The position numbers were made by a program, and so were the translations under genes. Below, piece by piece: positions 8,111-16,972 of a DNA stretch of 64,000 nucleotides. The notes beneath the pieces were generated by a model. That model made no database searches, had not been told where the DNA came from, and saw only the letters and a list, made by a program, of their open reading frames with translations. Position 1 is the first letter of the stretch; every line of letters begins with the position of its first letter. Source of the DNA: Ruminococcus sp. (GTDB taxonomy: Bacteria; Bacillota; Clostridia; Oscillospirales; Acutalibacteraceae); NCBI GenBank assembly GCA_017473955.1, contig JAFUIK010000049.1:1-64000 (forward strand), read 5' to 3'.

Positions 8111-10147
8111 TTAGAATTTATCAATAGCTTTTGCAATATAAAGCTGAATTCGTGTCGCATCCATAACCGTGATACTAAAGTTTTTATCAGTATCAGCCGA
8201 TTCAAGTGCTACATCGCTTAGCGTAATTTCCTGTGCAATGTGTTGCTGTACTAAAGTAACGTCCATAATTGAAATATCTCCGTTACCGTCAACATCACCC
8301 AAGGTTGCACACTGTCCGTTTATAATTATTTCCTCGTCAAGAATATTAAGACTGTAGCCAACGACCTCACCGTTTTCTATAATTTTAATGACACTGAATT
8401 CGGTGATGCCATTCTCGGTTTTTGCATAACCGATATAGCCCTTCTTACCGTTTTCCATACAGCTCACCGTGTTGAGGTTAAGCGTATCTTTTGTTCCATC
8501 TGTATAATCAACGTGAAGTATCATTCCGTCTGCTGTCATAGAGAAATTCTCAACCTCAACATTGTCTATTTCTCTGCTTTTATCAAACCAAACGCCCTCA
8601 TAATCTACAAACTTGTCAAGACAACAAAAGCCGTAAATAATCTCGTCATATTCGTTCCAACCCTCAAGAATTTGTATTGTATAATCACCTACAGCAACCT
8701 TATACTGGAGCCAATCGCCTGTACCGTAGCTAGTGTTCTCATCGCTTAATACAACAGTTTCCTGTGTACCGTCCTTAAACGTCAGCGTAAACTCTGCACC
8801 ATCAAAGACAGGGCTGTATCTATCTTCGTAGTCTGTGCAATTAGGGAACCACGTCATCTCAAAATTCTCAAGCGGACTTTCGACGACGTTCACGTTGTAC
8901 CTAATTTCAGCCCCCATAAAGTGAAGTGTAGCCTGCACCGTTTTAGGTGCAACTACCCAAATCTCATCTACAGTGTAAGGAAGTCCTGCGATAGTCTGGT
9001 TCTCAATATCAAAATCGACGTTGCTAAACACCTCTTTTTTGCCGTCCTCGTACTCTACCGTAAACGAAAGGTCAGTTATGTCATAAGGCTCAAAAAAGTA
9101 TCTGTTTCTTTCACCTATGTAACCGTATTTATAATCGCCCACAATATACTCTCTGCTTGGGATGCTGTTAATTGTGATGCTCTTGAAAGGGCAACTTTCC
9201 ACATAAACAGGAATAGCAACTTGGACACCAAAGTACGATGCGTAAATATAGTTAGTTCCAACACCCCACGGCTCGTCATACTGGTTTGCGTGAGTATAAA
9301 CCATTTCGCCGTTTATTTCGTCGCCTTCTTCACACTCAATGCTAGTGCCGTCCTTGAAGTTAATTACAAAAACAGCGTCACCAGGTAGGCTGTAATAATA
9401 ATAAAATGAATCCTCAAAAATAGTGAAACCGCCTGTTTTTTCATACAAAACGATGTCGTGTTTGCTTTTATACTCAATACTCTCGACAGGATTTTCAACT
9501 ATCTCGAACTTTAGCTCTGTTGTACTTCCACCGCATTGTATGCTGACGTGGTAGTAACCATCATCACCTGCATAGCTGTCATTATAAGTAATTTGAAAAT
9601 CACCTGCAAAAGGATAAGTGCCATAAGCCCAGCTAATCTCTTCACCATCTGTTGTAACAAACAATATCTCAAGACCTTTTAGACTGGCTGAATCTTCGTA
9701 ACCCTCAACACAAGTCATATTATCAGGATACTTAGTAATTGTAGCGGACTCAACGCCCACAGTTTCGGTCACCTTAACCTTAAAGCTTGCGGTATCGCCG
9801 AAGTATTCACTAACACAAAGATAATAAACTTCTCCTGCACTAAGCTTACTGATAATCTCAAAGTTAGAGCTGTTTTTGCTCTCATCGTTGTAGCCAAGCT
9901 CGTTGTACTCGCTGTCATAAAGTGTGGCAACCGTGTCATAGGAGCCTGTTGAAACAAACTTGTAAAAACCGTCATTCTCTGGAATAAAGCTAAGTGTAAC
10001 ATCCTCACCCTTGTAGCTAACCGTTTTGTAGGTATCAAGTGTAAGCACATCGTACACTTCTTCTGCAAAAGCTGATGTCATCGGTATCGCACCAAACATC
10101 ATAGCCATAACCAGAATCACAGCTAAAATCTTCTTCAATTTTTTCAT
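8111..10147 (-). CDS. Secreted dockerin protein with PPC-like and Ig-like modules (copy 2)
   Basis: A 678-residue tandem paralogue of the following gene, with the same order of parts: signal peptide (1-28), PPC-like sandwich (Phe-Ile-Pro-Glu-Asn-Asp-Gly-Phe-Tyr), Ig-like segments, and C-terminal dockerin (about 617-678). The first dockerin loop is canonical (Asp-Val-Asp-Gly-Asn-Gly-Asp ... Ile-Met-Asp-Val-Thr). The second is weaker (Asp-Thr-Asp-Lys-Asn-Phe-Ser ... Val-Met-Asp-Ala-Thr). Shared inner phrases such as Tyr-Asp-Glu/Gln-Pro-Trp-Gly-Val-Gly-Thr show recent common descent. No enzyme motif is visible. AAGGAG precedes the ATG by 9 nt. A role as a scaffold-docked surface or glycan-binding protein is inferred. 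Confidence 0.85.
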   Translation of the reverse strand: MKKLKKILAVILVMAMMFGAIPMTSAFAEEVYDVLTLDTYKTVSYKGEDVTLSFIPENDGFYKFVSTGSYDTVATLYDSEYNELGYNDESKNSSNFEIISKLSAGEVYYLCVSEYFGDTASFKVKVTETVGVESATITKYPDNMTCVEGYEDSASLKGLEILFVTTDGEEISWAYGTYPFAGDFQITYNDSYAGDDGYYHVSIQCGGSTTELKFEIVENPVESIEYKSKHDIVLYEKTGGFTIFEDSFYYYYSLPGDAVFVINFKDGTSIECEEGDEINGEMVYTHANQYDEPWGVGTNYIYASYFGVQVAIPVYVESCPFKSITINSIPSREYIVGDYKYGYIGERNRYFFEPYDITDLSFTVEYEDGKKEVFSNVDFDIENQTIAGLPYTVDEIWVVAPKTVQATLHFMGAEIRYNVNVVESPLENFEMTWFPNCTDYEDRYSPVFDGAEFTLTFKDGTQETVVLSDENTSYGTGDWLQYKVAVGDYTIQILEGWNEYDEIIYGFCCLDKFVDYEGVWFDKSREIDNVEVENFSMTADGMILHVDYTDGTKDTLNLNTVSCMENGKKGYIGYAKTENGITEFSVIKIIENGEVVGYSLNILDEEIIINGQCATLGDVDGNGDISIMDVTLVQQHIAQEITLSDVALESADTDKNFSITVMDATRIQLYIAKAIDKF

Positions 10148-10220
10148 AGGTGGTATCTCCTTTTTATTAAGTTCAACTATGTTATACCACCCTAATTTGT
10201 AGTTTTTGTGGAGGAAACAA

Positions 10221-10260
10221 AAAATCCACCCGCATCATTTTTTGATACAGGTGGATAAAA
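10221..10260 (-). terminator. Probable terminator of glnS
   Basis: ATCCACC (10224-10230) pairs with GGTGGAT (10250-10256), with an inner ATCA/TGAT pairing. The minus-strand side ends in TTTTTTGTTT. Confidence 0.55.
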
Positions 10261-10267
10261 TCAAATC

Positions 10268-11959
10268 TTACTTTTTATTAAAACCGTCTTTAAGGCTAAC
10301 ACTTCTGTTAAACACAATGTTATCCTTAGTCGACTCTTTATCAAGACAGAAGTAGCCCTGACGCATAAACTGGAAGTTAGCAGGAACCTCGTAGCTTTCA
10401 ATTGACTTTTCAGCCTTACAGCCTGTCTTTACAACAAGAGAGTCAGGATTTAAGAACTCTAAGAAATCTCTGTCGCCTGCTTCAGGGTCGCTAACTGTAA
10501 AGAGGTTATCGTAAAGGTTAACTGTAGCATCAACGTAGTTATTAGCATCAACCCAGTGGATAGTACCTCTTACTTTTCTGCCGTCAGGAGTATTACCGCC
10601 CTTAGTAAGTGGGTCATACTCAGCGTAAACAGTTGTAACATTGCCGTTTTCATCCTTTTCACAGCCTGTACATTTTACGATATACGCTGACTTTAATCTG
10701 ACTTCGTTACCTGGGTATAATCTCTGGTACTTCTTAATCGGCTCTTCCATAAAGTCATCACGCTCAATGTAACACTCTCTTGAAAAAGTAATGGTACGCT
10801 TGCCGTCTGCTTCGTTATTAGGGTTATTTTCAACCTCGAACTCTTCAGTTTTGCCCTCTTCATAGTTAGTGATAACGAGCTTGATTGGGTCAAGCACTAC
10901 CATAACACGCTGAGCTGTTTCGTTTAAGTCTTCTCTCAAGCAGTGCTCCAAAAAGCCGTACTCAACAGTTGAATTAACCTTTGAAACGCCGATGCGTTCA
11001 CAGAAATTGCGGATAGATTTAGGAGTGTAGCCTCTTCTTCTTAAACCGCAAAGTGTTGGCATTCTAGGGTCATCCCAACCGCTGACATAGCCGTTTTCAA
11101 CTAAAGCACGGAGCTTACGCTTCGACATAACAGTGTTGTTAATGCCAAGACGTGCAAACTCAATCTGCCTAGGTTTAGAAGGAAGTGTAACATTATCGAT
11201 AACCCAGTCGTAAAGTGGTCTGTGGTCTTCAAACTCAAGCGAGCAAAGTGAATGAGTAATACCCTCCATAGCGTCCTCAATCGGGTGAGCAAAATCATAC
11301 ATCGGATAGATGCACCACTTGTCACCTGTGCGATGATGACGAATGCGATTGATACGATAAATTACAGGGTCACGCATATTAAAGTTGCCCGATGCTAAGT
11401 CAATCTTAGCACGAAGAGTCATCTTTCCGTCTTCGAACTCACCGTTTTTCATTCTCTCGAAAAGGTCAAGACTTTCTTCAATTGGTCTATCTCTATATGG
11501 GCTCTTAGCCGGAGTTGAAAGGTCACCTCTGTACTCTCTCATCTGCTCAGCGTTAAGCTCACAAACATAAGCTAAGCCTTTTTTAATAAGCTCAACAGCA
11601 CCCTCGTACATTTTATCAAAGTACTCGGAAGCATAGTAAAATCTGTCATCCCAAGTAAATCCTAACCACGCGATATCCTCTTTGATAGCGTCAACGTACT
11701 CGACGTCCTCTTTAGTAGGGTTAGTGTCGTCCATTCTCAGGTTACACATACCGTTGAATTTCTCGGCTGTACCAAAGTCAATGCAGATAGCCTTTGCGTG
11801 ACCGATATGAAGATAGCCGTTTGGCTCAGGAGGAAAACGTGTGTGAACCTTTTTACCGTAGTACTGTCCGCCCTCTGCGATATCCTGTGCAACGAATGTA
11901 TGGATAAAGTTAGAGGAGCCCTCCTCTTTTTCAGTAATATTCTTAATTTCTTCTGTCAT
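10268..11959 (-). CDS. glnS: Glutaminyl-tRNA synthetase
   Basis: A 563-residue class Ic synthetase that charges tRNA-Gln with glutamine in the cytoplasm. The [12 protein letters not shown] motif holds the HIGH signature at about 51-54. The KMSKS loop appears as Val-Met-Ser-Lys-Arg-Lys. The C-terminal half is the paired beta-barrel anticodon-binding domain, and the length matches bacterial GlnRS. Pro-Glu-Pro-Asn distinguishes it from GluRS (Ala-Pro-Ser-Pro-Thr). It lies 24 bp downstream of gltX, so both are probably read from the gltX promoter; AAGAAGG gives the ribosome site. Most Firmicutes instead make Gln-tRNA by amidation, so a dedicated GlnRS is informative about lineage. Confidence 0.96.
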   Translation of the reverse strand: MTEEIKNITEKEEGSSNFIHTFVAQDIAEGGQYYGKKVHTRFPPEPNGYLHIGHAKAICIDFGTAEKFNGMCNLRMDDTNPTKEDVEYVDAIKEDIAWLGFTWDDRFYYASEYFDKMYEGAVELIKKGLAYVCELNAEQMREYRGDLSTPAKSPYRDRPIEESLDLFERMKNGEFEDGKMTLRAKIDLASGNFNMRDPVIYRINRIRHHRTGDKWCIYPMYDFAHPIEDAMEGITHSLCSLEFEDHRPLYDWVIDNVTLPSKPRQIEFARLGINNTVMSKRKLRALVENGYVSGWDDPRMPTLCGLRRRGYTPKSIRNFCERIGVSKVNSTVEYGFLEHCLREDLNETAQRVMVVLDPIKLVITNYEEGKTEEFEVENNPNNEADGKRTITFSRECYIERDDFMEEPIKKYQRLYPGNEVRLKSAYIVKCTGCEKDENGNVTTVYAEYDPLTKGGNTPDGRKVRGTIHWVDANNYVDATVNLYDNLFTVSDPEAGDRDFLEFLNPDSLVVKTGCKAEKSIESYEVPANFQFMRQGYFCLDKESTKDNIVFNRSVSLKDGFNKK

Positions 11960-11983
11960 ATATAAACCTTCTTTTTGAGTGTA

Positions 11984-13432
11984 TTATGCTAATTTCTCAA
12001 GACCTATCTGTATACGTCTTAAGCTTTCTTCTTTACCAAGGATTTCTAAAATCTCGATAGCACCACCGGGGGTTACCTGCTTGCCGGCAACAGAGATACG
12101 AGCTGGCCACATAACTGTGCCGTTTTTAACCTCGAGCTCTGTAGCTAAGCCGATGAGTGCATCGTGAATTGAATCGTGGTCAAAACTCTCAAGAGCTGAT
12201 AATTTATCGTAAACTGCCTTGAGCATAACAGGAGCATTCTCAAGATTAGTCTTGCTCTTCTTATTTACAAACAGCTCTTTGTCATACTGTGGGAGTTCTT
12301 TGAAGAAGTCGATAGTAGCAGGAATATCAGTGAGCTTTACAGTTCTCTGCTGTAAGATTGATGCAAGCTTAATGCGGTCGATATCACTCTCGCCCAGAGC
12401 CTGTGTAAAGTAAGGGTCAGCAACCTGAGCGAACTCTTCTACGCTCATTTTTCTGATGTACTCAGCGTTAAACCAGTCGAGCTTGTCGTAGTCAAATACT
12501 GACGGTGATTTTGAAATACCCGAAATATCAAACACCTTGCATAACTCATCTAGTGAGAAAATCTCCTGATTATCCTTAGGGCACCATCCAAGTAACGCGA
12601 TATAGTTAATAATAGCCTCTGGAAGATAACCCTCAGCGATTAAATCCTCAAAGCCTGTTGAGCCGTGACGCTTACTAAGTTTTGAAACTGTGCCGTCATC
12701 GTTCTTACCGTTAATCAGTGGCAGATGGATATATGTCGGAATTTCCCAACCAAATGCTTCGTAAAGGAGATTGTATTTCGGAGTAGAAGACAAATACTCG
12801 CTACCACGCACTACGTGAGTGATACCCATTGTGTGGTCATCAATTACATTAGCAAAGTTATACGTCGGGTAACCGTCAGCCTTAATTAAAATCTGGTCCT
12901 GAAGTTCAGCGTTATCAACTGTGATTTCACCAAAAACAGCGTCAACAAACTTTGTCTCGCCCTCTATAGGCATCTTCTGGCGGATAACATATGGTGTACC
13001 AGCCTCTAAAAGTCTGTCAATTTCAGCTTGCTCCAAATCACGGCAATGTCTGTCATAGCCACCGCCAACAGTTGAGTTCTGCACCTCTTCTAATCTCTCT
13101 TTAGTACAGAAACAGCGGTACGCCTTGCCCTCTTTGATGAGCTGTTCAGCGTACGGCAGATACATATCCTTACGCTCAGATTGTACATATGGGCCGTACT
13201 CACCGCCAACATCAGGGCCTTCATCGTGGATAAGACCTGCGGTTTTCATAGTGTTGTAAATAACATCAACAGCACCCTCAACTAAACGCTCACGGTCTGT
13301 GTCCTCAATTCTCAAAACGAACACACCGTCAAGAGATTTTGCAACAAGGTATTCGTACAAAGCGGTACGCAAATTACCAACGTGCATAAAACCTGTCGGA
13401 GACGGTGCAAATCTTGTTCTGACCTTACTCAT
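11984..13432 (-). CDS. gltX: Glutamyl-tRNA synthetase
   Basis: A 482-residue class Ic synthetase that charges tRNA-Glu. The N-terminus Arg-Phe-Ala-Pro-Ser-Pro-Thr-Gly precedes the HIGH-equivalent His-Val-Gly-Asn (17-20), and Lys-Leu-Ser-Lys-Arg-His-Gly is the KMSKS loop. The C-terminal helical anticodon domain is present and the length is normal. I place the start at ATG 13432: GGGAG lies 9 nt upstream of it, while the longer frame would use a GTG only 3 nt from that site. It is the first gene of the gltX-glnS pair, behind a good sigma-A promoter. No T-box leader fits between promoter and gene, since the leader is only about 30 nt. Confidence 0.95.
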   Translation of the reverse strand: MSKVRTRFAPSPTGFMHVGNLRTALYEYLVAKSLDGVFVLRIEDTDRERLVEGAVDVIYNTMKTAGLIHDEGPDVGGEYGPYVQSERKDMYLPYAEQLIKEGKAYRCFCTKERLEEVQNSTVGGGYDRHCRDLEQAEIDRLLEAGTPYVIRQKMPIEGETKFVDAVFGEITVDNAELQDQILIKADGYPTYNFANVIDDHTMGITHVVRGSEYLSSTPKYNLLYEAFGWEIPTYIHLPLINGKNDDGTVSKLSKRHGSTGFEDLIAEGYLPEAIINYIALLGWCPKDNQEIFSLDELCKVFDISGISKSPSVFDYDKLDWFNAEYIRKMSVEEFAQVADPYFTQALGESDIDRIKLASILQQRTVKLTDIPATIDFFKELPQYDKELFVNKKSKTNLENAPVMLKAVYDKLSALESFDHDSIHDALIGLATELEVKNGTVMWPARISVAGKQVTPGGAIEILEILGKEESLRRIQIGLEKLA

Positions 13433-13467
13433 AGTCACATTCTCCCATCATAAACAAATTCAGAGAT

Positions 13468-13496
13468 ATTATACCACTATATCAACGGTTTTTCAA
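13468..13496 (-). promoter_or_regulatory. Sigma-A-type promoter of gltX-glnS
   Basis: On the minus strand, TTGAAA (13491-13496), a 17-bp spacer and a perfect TATAAT (13468-13473) lie about 35 bp before the gltX ATG. Confidence 0.68.
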
Positions 13497-13512
13497 TATC
13501 TGCAAAAAATAA

Positions 13513-13553
13513 AAGAGACTTTTTAGGTAACACCCCAATACGCTAAGTCTCCT
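13513..13553 (-). terminator. Possible terminator or element edge upstream of gltX
   Basis: On the minus strand, GAGACTT and AAGTCTC enclose a loop of about 23 nt that can itself fold (GGT-GTT-ACC). TTTTATTTTTT follows. No gene upstream clearly needs it, and it directly abuts the inverted-repeat element. Confidence 0.4.
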
Positions 13554-13800
13554 GTATCATGAAGCTTTTCTTTAAATTGCAAACGATATAATTATGCTAT
13601 TCGTAGGGGATGGCGTCCTCGACATCCCGCTAAAATAAACATTTATGAAATAGTTGGCAATTTTAGTCTCACAACACAATTATCATAGTCAAAATTGGTT
13701 TTATTTAAATTAAAGGAACGTACTGCTTTACGATTTTTCGATATCTAAAGGAAATGTTTTCGGGATGTCGAGGACGCCATCCCCTACAAAACATGATACA
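13553..13800. mobile_element. REP/MITE-like inverted-repeat element, non-coding
   Basis: A non-coding segment of about 250 bp bounded by a perfect 9-bp inverted pair (TGTATCATG at 13553-13561, CATGATACA at 13792-13800). Inside it are two perfect 27-bp inverted arms at 13603-13629 and 13761-13787, beginning GTAGGGGATGGCG and ending ACATCCCG. Each arm can itself fold as a bulged hairpin (GGGATG...CATCCC), so the pair resembles a REP doublet. The A+T-rich centre (13630-13760) has no credible reading frame. The GTAGGGG start is shared with the palindrome in the RAYT remnant at 20.0 kb, suggesting related REP families mobilised in trans. The element fills the 440-bp gap between gltX and secA. Confidence 0.7.
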
Positions 13801-13825
13801 TTTAGGTTTTACATACAGAAACAAT

Positions 13826-13863
13826 AAAAGGATTGTCACACCATTTAGTGAAACAACCCTTTT
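13826..13863 (-). terminator. Terminator of secA
   Basis: AAAAGGATTGT pairs, with one mismatch, to ACAACCCTTTT, and an inner CAC/GTG pairing extends the stem. On the minus strand it lies just downstream of the secA stop and ends in TTTTATTG. Confidence 0.7.
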
Positions 13864-13882
13864 AATCTCAATTTATTATCTT

Positions 13883-16756
13883 TTACGCATCTCTGCCGCA
13901 GCACTTTTTGTACTTTTTGCCACTTCCGCATGGGCAAGGGTCGTTTCTGCCGATTTTGTTTTTCTTAACGACAGTACGGTTAGTGCTCATTGTGCCGTCA
14001 CCCGCAGGCTCAACAGGCTTTGCAACCTGCTCACGCTTGATAGCTAAAGTCACAGCGTTTGGCTTTTCAGCCTTCTCACCGTTACCTAAAATCACCTGAT
14101 GAGCGGCAGCAGCCTTTTCTTCCATCTCTTTTCTTGCACGCTCGATTTCAGCCTGTCTGCGTTGAATTTCGAGAACACGCTTAGGTGCAACCAAAATCAG
14201 CTTTGCAGTATCCTGACGGATAGACTCAATCATCTCGTCGAACATATCAAAGCCCTCGAGTCTGTACTCAACAACAGGGTCACGCTGACCGTAAGCACGC
14301 AGTCTGATACCCTGCTTTAACTGCTCCATATTGTCGATATGCTCCATCCAGTATGTGTCAACGCTCTTTAAGAGATACACTCGCTCCATCTCACGCATTG
14401 TGTTGTCGTCAAAGAGCGACTCGTTCTCATCATAAAGAGCCATAGCACGGTCGGTGAGAGTTTTAACGATATCTTCCTTGTCAGTTTTCTCGAGTTCTTC
14501 AGTAGTGAAAGAAAACTTATTGTCATCAGTAATGAGCCAACCTCTGTAGAAGTCGTTAAGACCCGAAAGATTCCAAGAGTCCTTGTCGACATCAGAGCCC
14601 AAGTACATATTAACGTTATTCTTGATAGTGTCTTCAACCATCTTCACAACAGTATCGTGGATATTCTCGCCGTTTAACACCTGATTACGCTGAGTATAAA
14701 TAATCTCACGCTGTTTGTTAAGCACGTCATCATAGTCGAGAACGCTCTTACGAATAGCAAAGTTACGCGACTCAACCTTCTGCTGTGAGCTTTCAATGAT
14801 ATTTGACAGCATACCGTTTTCGATAGGCATAGTTTCCTCGACATTCATTTTGTCAAGCAACATACCCATTCTGTCGCCACCGAAAATACGCATCAAATCG
14901 TCTTCACAGGAAAGGAAAAATCTGCTCTTACCGGGGTCACCCTGACGTCCTGAACGACCTCTAAGCTGATTATCAATTCTTCGTGATTCGTGACGCTCTG
15001 TACCAATAATGTAAAGACCGCCAGCTTCTCTTACCTTCTCAGCTTCAACGCTTATTTCAGCCTTGAACTTATCGTGATACTCTGTATAAACTCTTCTAGC
15101 CTCAACAATCTCCTTATCGTCGGTTTCAGCAAAAGATGTAGCCTCTTCAATCATTTCATCGTCAAAGCCGTCTTTTCTCATAGCCGACTTTGCCATATAC
15201 TCAGCGTTACCACCGAGCACGATATCAGTACCACGACCTGCCATATTTGTAGCAATAGTTACAGCACCGAGCTTACCGGCCTGAGCGACAATCTGAGCTT
15301 CCTTTTCGTGGTGCTTAGCGTTAAGTACGTTATGAGCGACACCGCTTCGTTTGAGCATTTTTGAAAGCTCTTCGGATTTTTCGATAGAAATAGTACCGAC
15401 AAGCACAGGCTGACCTTTAGCGTGAGCTTCTTTAATCTCTTCAATAATGGCTAAGTATTTGCCACGCTCTGTCTTGAAAATAGCGTCAGGGTGGTCCTTA
15501 CGCTGAACGTCACGGTTTGTCGGAATACCAACAACGTCGAGCGAGTAAATCTGCTGGAATTCCTCTTCCTCAGTTAAAGCAGTACCTGTCATACCTGACA
15601 GCTTATCGTAAAGTCTGAATAAATTCTGGAATGTAATTGTAGCTAAGGTTTTAGATTCGTTTTCAACCTTAACGCCCTCTTTAGCCTCAATCGCCTGATG
15701 TAAACCCTCGTTGTAACGTCTGCCATACATAAGTCGTCCTGTAAATTCGTCAACAATGATAACCTCGCCATCTTTAACAACGTAGTTAACCTCGTTTTTC
15801 ATACAGCCGTAAGCCTTGATAGCCTGATTAACATGGTGAGCGATTGTAATATTATCAGGGTCGGTTAAGTTTTCAAGGTTGAAAAAATTCTCTGCCTTTT
15901 TAACACCGAGCTGAGTGAGAGTAGCAGACTTTGCTTTTTCGTCAACAACGTAGTCAATGTTATTTTCAGCATAGAAAGACTCCATATCCTCCTTGTTGTC
16001 AATCTCAGTGAATACGTGTTTTTTCATAGAACGAGCAAGGGCGTTTGCCTTCTCGTAAAGGTCGGATGCCTTATCGCCCTGACCTGAAATGATAAGCGGA
16101 GTACGTGCCTCATCAATGAGGATAGAGTCAACCTCGTCGACAATAGCGAACGCGTGCTCACGCTGTACCTTCTGTTCCTTGTAAACTACCATATTATCTC
16201 TAAGGTAGTCGAAACCGAGTTCGTTATTAGTTCCGTATGTAATGTCAGCGTTGTACGCTTCACGTCTTTGTTCATTATCCAAGCCGTGAACAATCAGACC
16301 GACAGTTAAACCTAAGTAGCGGTACAGCTTGCCCATCCACTCGGAGTCACGCTTTGCAAGGTAATCGTTGACAGTAACAATGTGAACACCTCTGCCTGTT
16401 AACGCGTTTAAGTAAGCAGGAAGAGTAGCAACAAGAGTTTTACCCTCACCTGTTTTCATTTCGGCAATTCTACCCTGATGCAGTACAATACCACCGATAA
16501 CCTGAACTCTGAAATGCTTCATCTGGAGTACTCTCCAGGATGCCTCTCTGCACACAGCAAAAGCATCAGGTAAAATATCGTCAGTTGTTTCGCCATTAGC
16601 CAGTCTTTCTTTCAAAACAGCGGTCTGAGCTTTAAGCTCACTTTCGCTCATTTTTGCATATTTATCCTCAAGAGCAAACACCTTATCACATATAGGATAG
16701 ATGCGTTTAAGCTCCTTTTTTGAGTAATCACCGAACAGTGATTTTAGAAAACCCAT
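13883..16756 (-). CDS. secA: Preprotein translocase ATPase SecA
   Basis: A 957-residue motor ATPase that drives secretory proteins through SecYEG at the membrane. The Walker A motif is Thr-Gly-Glu-Gly-Lys-Thr, and the DEAD-type Walker B appears in Val-Asp-Glu-Val-Asp-Ser-Ile-Leu-Ile-Asp-Glu-Ala-Arg-Thr-Pro-Leu. Motif VI is seen in Gln-Leu-Arg-Gly-Arg-Ser-Gly-Arg-Gln-Gly-Asp. The C-terminus carries the zinc-binding SEC-C motif (Cys-Pro-Cys-Gly-Ser-Gly ... Lys-Lys-Cys-Cys) that contacts SecB or ribosomes. I start it at ATG 16756, where GGAAG is 7 nt upstream; six extra codons upstream would contain that site. It is monocistronic, between its terminator and the divergent trkA. Confidence 0.96.
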   Translation of the reverse strand: MGFLKSLFGDYSKKELKRIYPICDKVFALEDKYAKMSESELKAQTAVLKERLANGETTDDILPDAFAVCREASWRVLQMKHFRVQVIGGIVLHQGRIAEMKTGEGKTLVATLPAYLNALTGRGVHIVTVNDYLAKRDSEWMGKLYRYLGLTVGLIVHGLDNEQRREAYNADITYGTNNELGFDYLRDNMVVYKEQKVQREHAFAIVDEVDSILIDEARTPLIISGQGDKASDLYEKANALARSMKKHVFTEIDNKEDMESFYAENNIDYVVDEKAKSATLTQLGVKKAENFFNLENLTDPDNITIAHHVNQAIKAYGCMKNEVNYVVKDGEVIIVDEFTGRLMYGRRYNEGLHQAIEAKEGVKVENESKTLATITFQNLFRLYDKLSGMTGTALTEEEEFQQIYSLDVVGIPTNRDVQRKDHPDAIFKTERGKYLAIIEEIKEAHAKGQPVLVGTISIEKSEELSKMLKRSGVAHNVLNAKHHEKEAQIVAQAGKLGAVTIATNMAGRGTDIVLGGNAEYMAKSAMRKDGFDDEMIEEATSFAETDDKEIVEARRVYTEYHDKFKAEISVEAEKVREAGGLYIIGTERHESRRIDNQLRGRSGRQGDPGKSRFFLSCEDDLMRIFGGDRMGMLLDKMNVEETMPIENGMLSNIIESSQQKVESRNFAIRKSVLDYDDVLNKQREIIYTQRNQVLNGENIHDTVVKMVEDTIKNNVNMYLGSDVDKDSWNLSGLNDFYRGWLITDDNKFSFTTEELEKTDKEDIVKTLTDRAMALYDENESLFDDNTMREMERVYLLKSVDTYWMEHIDNMEQLKQGIRLRAYGQRDPVVEYRLEGFDMFDEMIESIRQDTAKLILVAPKRVLEIQRRQAEIERARKEMEEKAAAAHQVILGNGEKAEKPNAVTLAIKREQVAKPVEPAGDGTMSTNRTVVKKNKIGRNDPCPCGSGKKYKKCCGRDA

Positions 16757-16906
16757 AGTATAACTTCCTTTCAAAAGGGAAACTAATATACAGCTGACCG
16801 CTATAGTAACCCATATTAATTATGAGTATACCATACTTTATAGTAAAAATAAAGAACATTCTGTAAACTATAAATGCACTAATACGCTACTATTTTTCTA
16901 AATCTA

Positions 16907-16935
16907 TTGATTTTAATGTAACATTGTAGTAAAAT
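16907..16935 (+). promoter_or_regulatory. Sigma-A-type promoter of trkA-trkH
   Basis: TTGATT (16907-16912), a 17-bp spacer and TAAAAT (16930-16935) lie 37 bp before the trkA ATG. Confidence 0.6.
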
Positions 16936-16972
16936 TGGTGTCTAAAACACATCTGTATTCGAGGTATTTAAT

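Noticed and set aside
8921..9388. A 155-codon plus-strand frame opposite the second dockerin gene
   Set aside because: Antisense shadow of a gene with clear signal peptide, repeats and dockerin.
13433..13560. Possible T-box riboswitch before gltX
   Set aside because: The promoter lies only about 35 bp before the ATG, leaving no room for a T-box; the upstream stem-loop lies before the promoter.
13603..13787. The two 27-bp arms as a CRISPR array
   Set aside because: Only two copies, in inverted orientation, with a 131-bp spacing and no cas genes.
13754..14047. A 97-codon plus-strand frame over the inverted repeat and secA 3' end
   Set aside because: It runs antisense to secA and through the repeat arm and terminator; no family resemblance.
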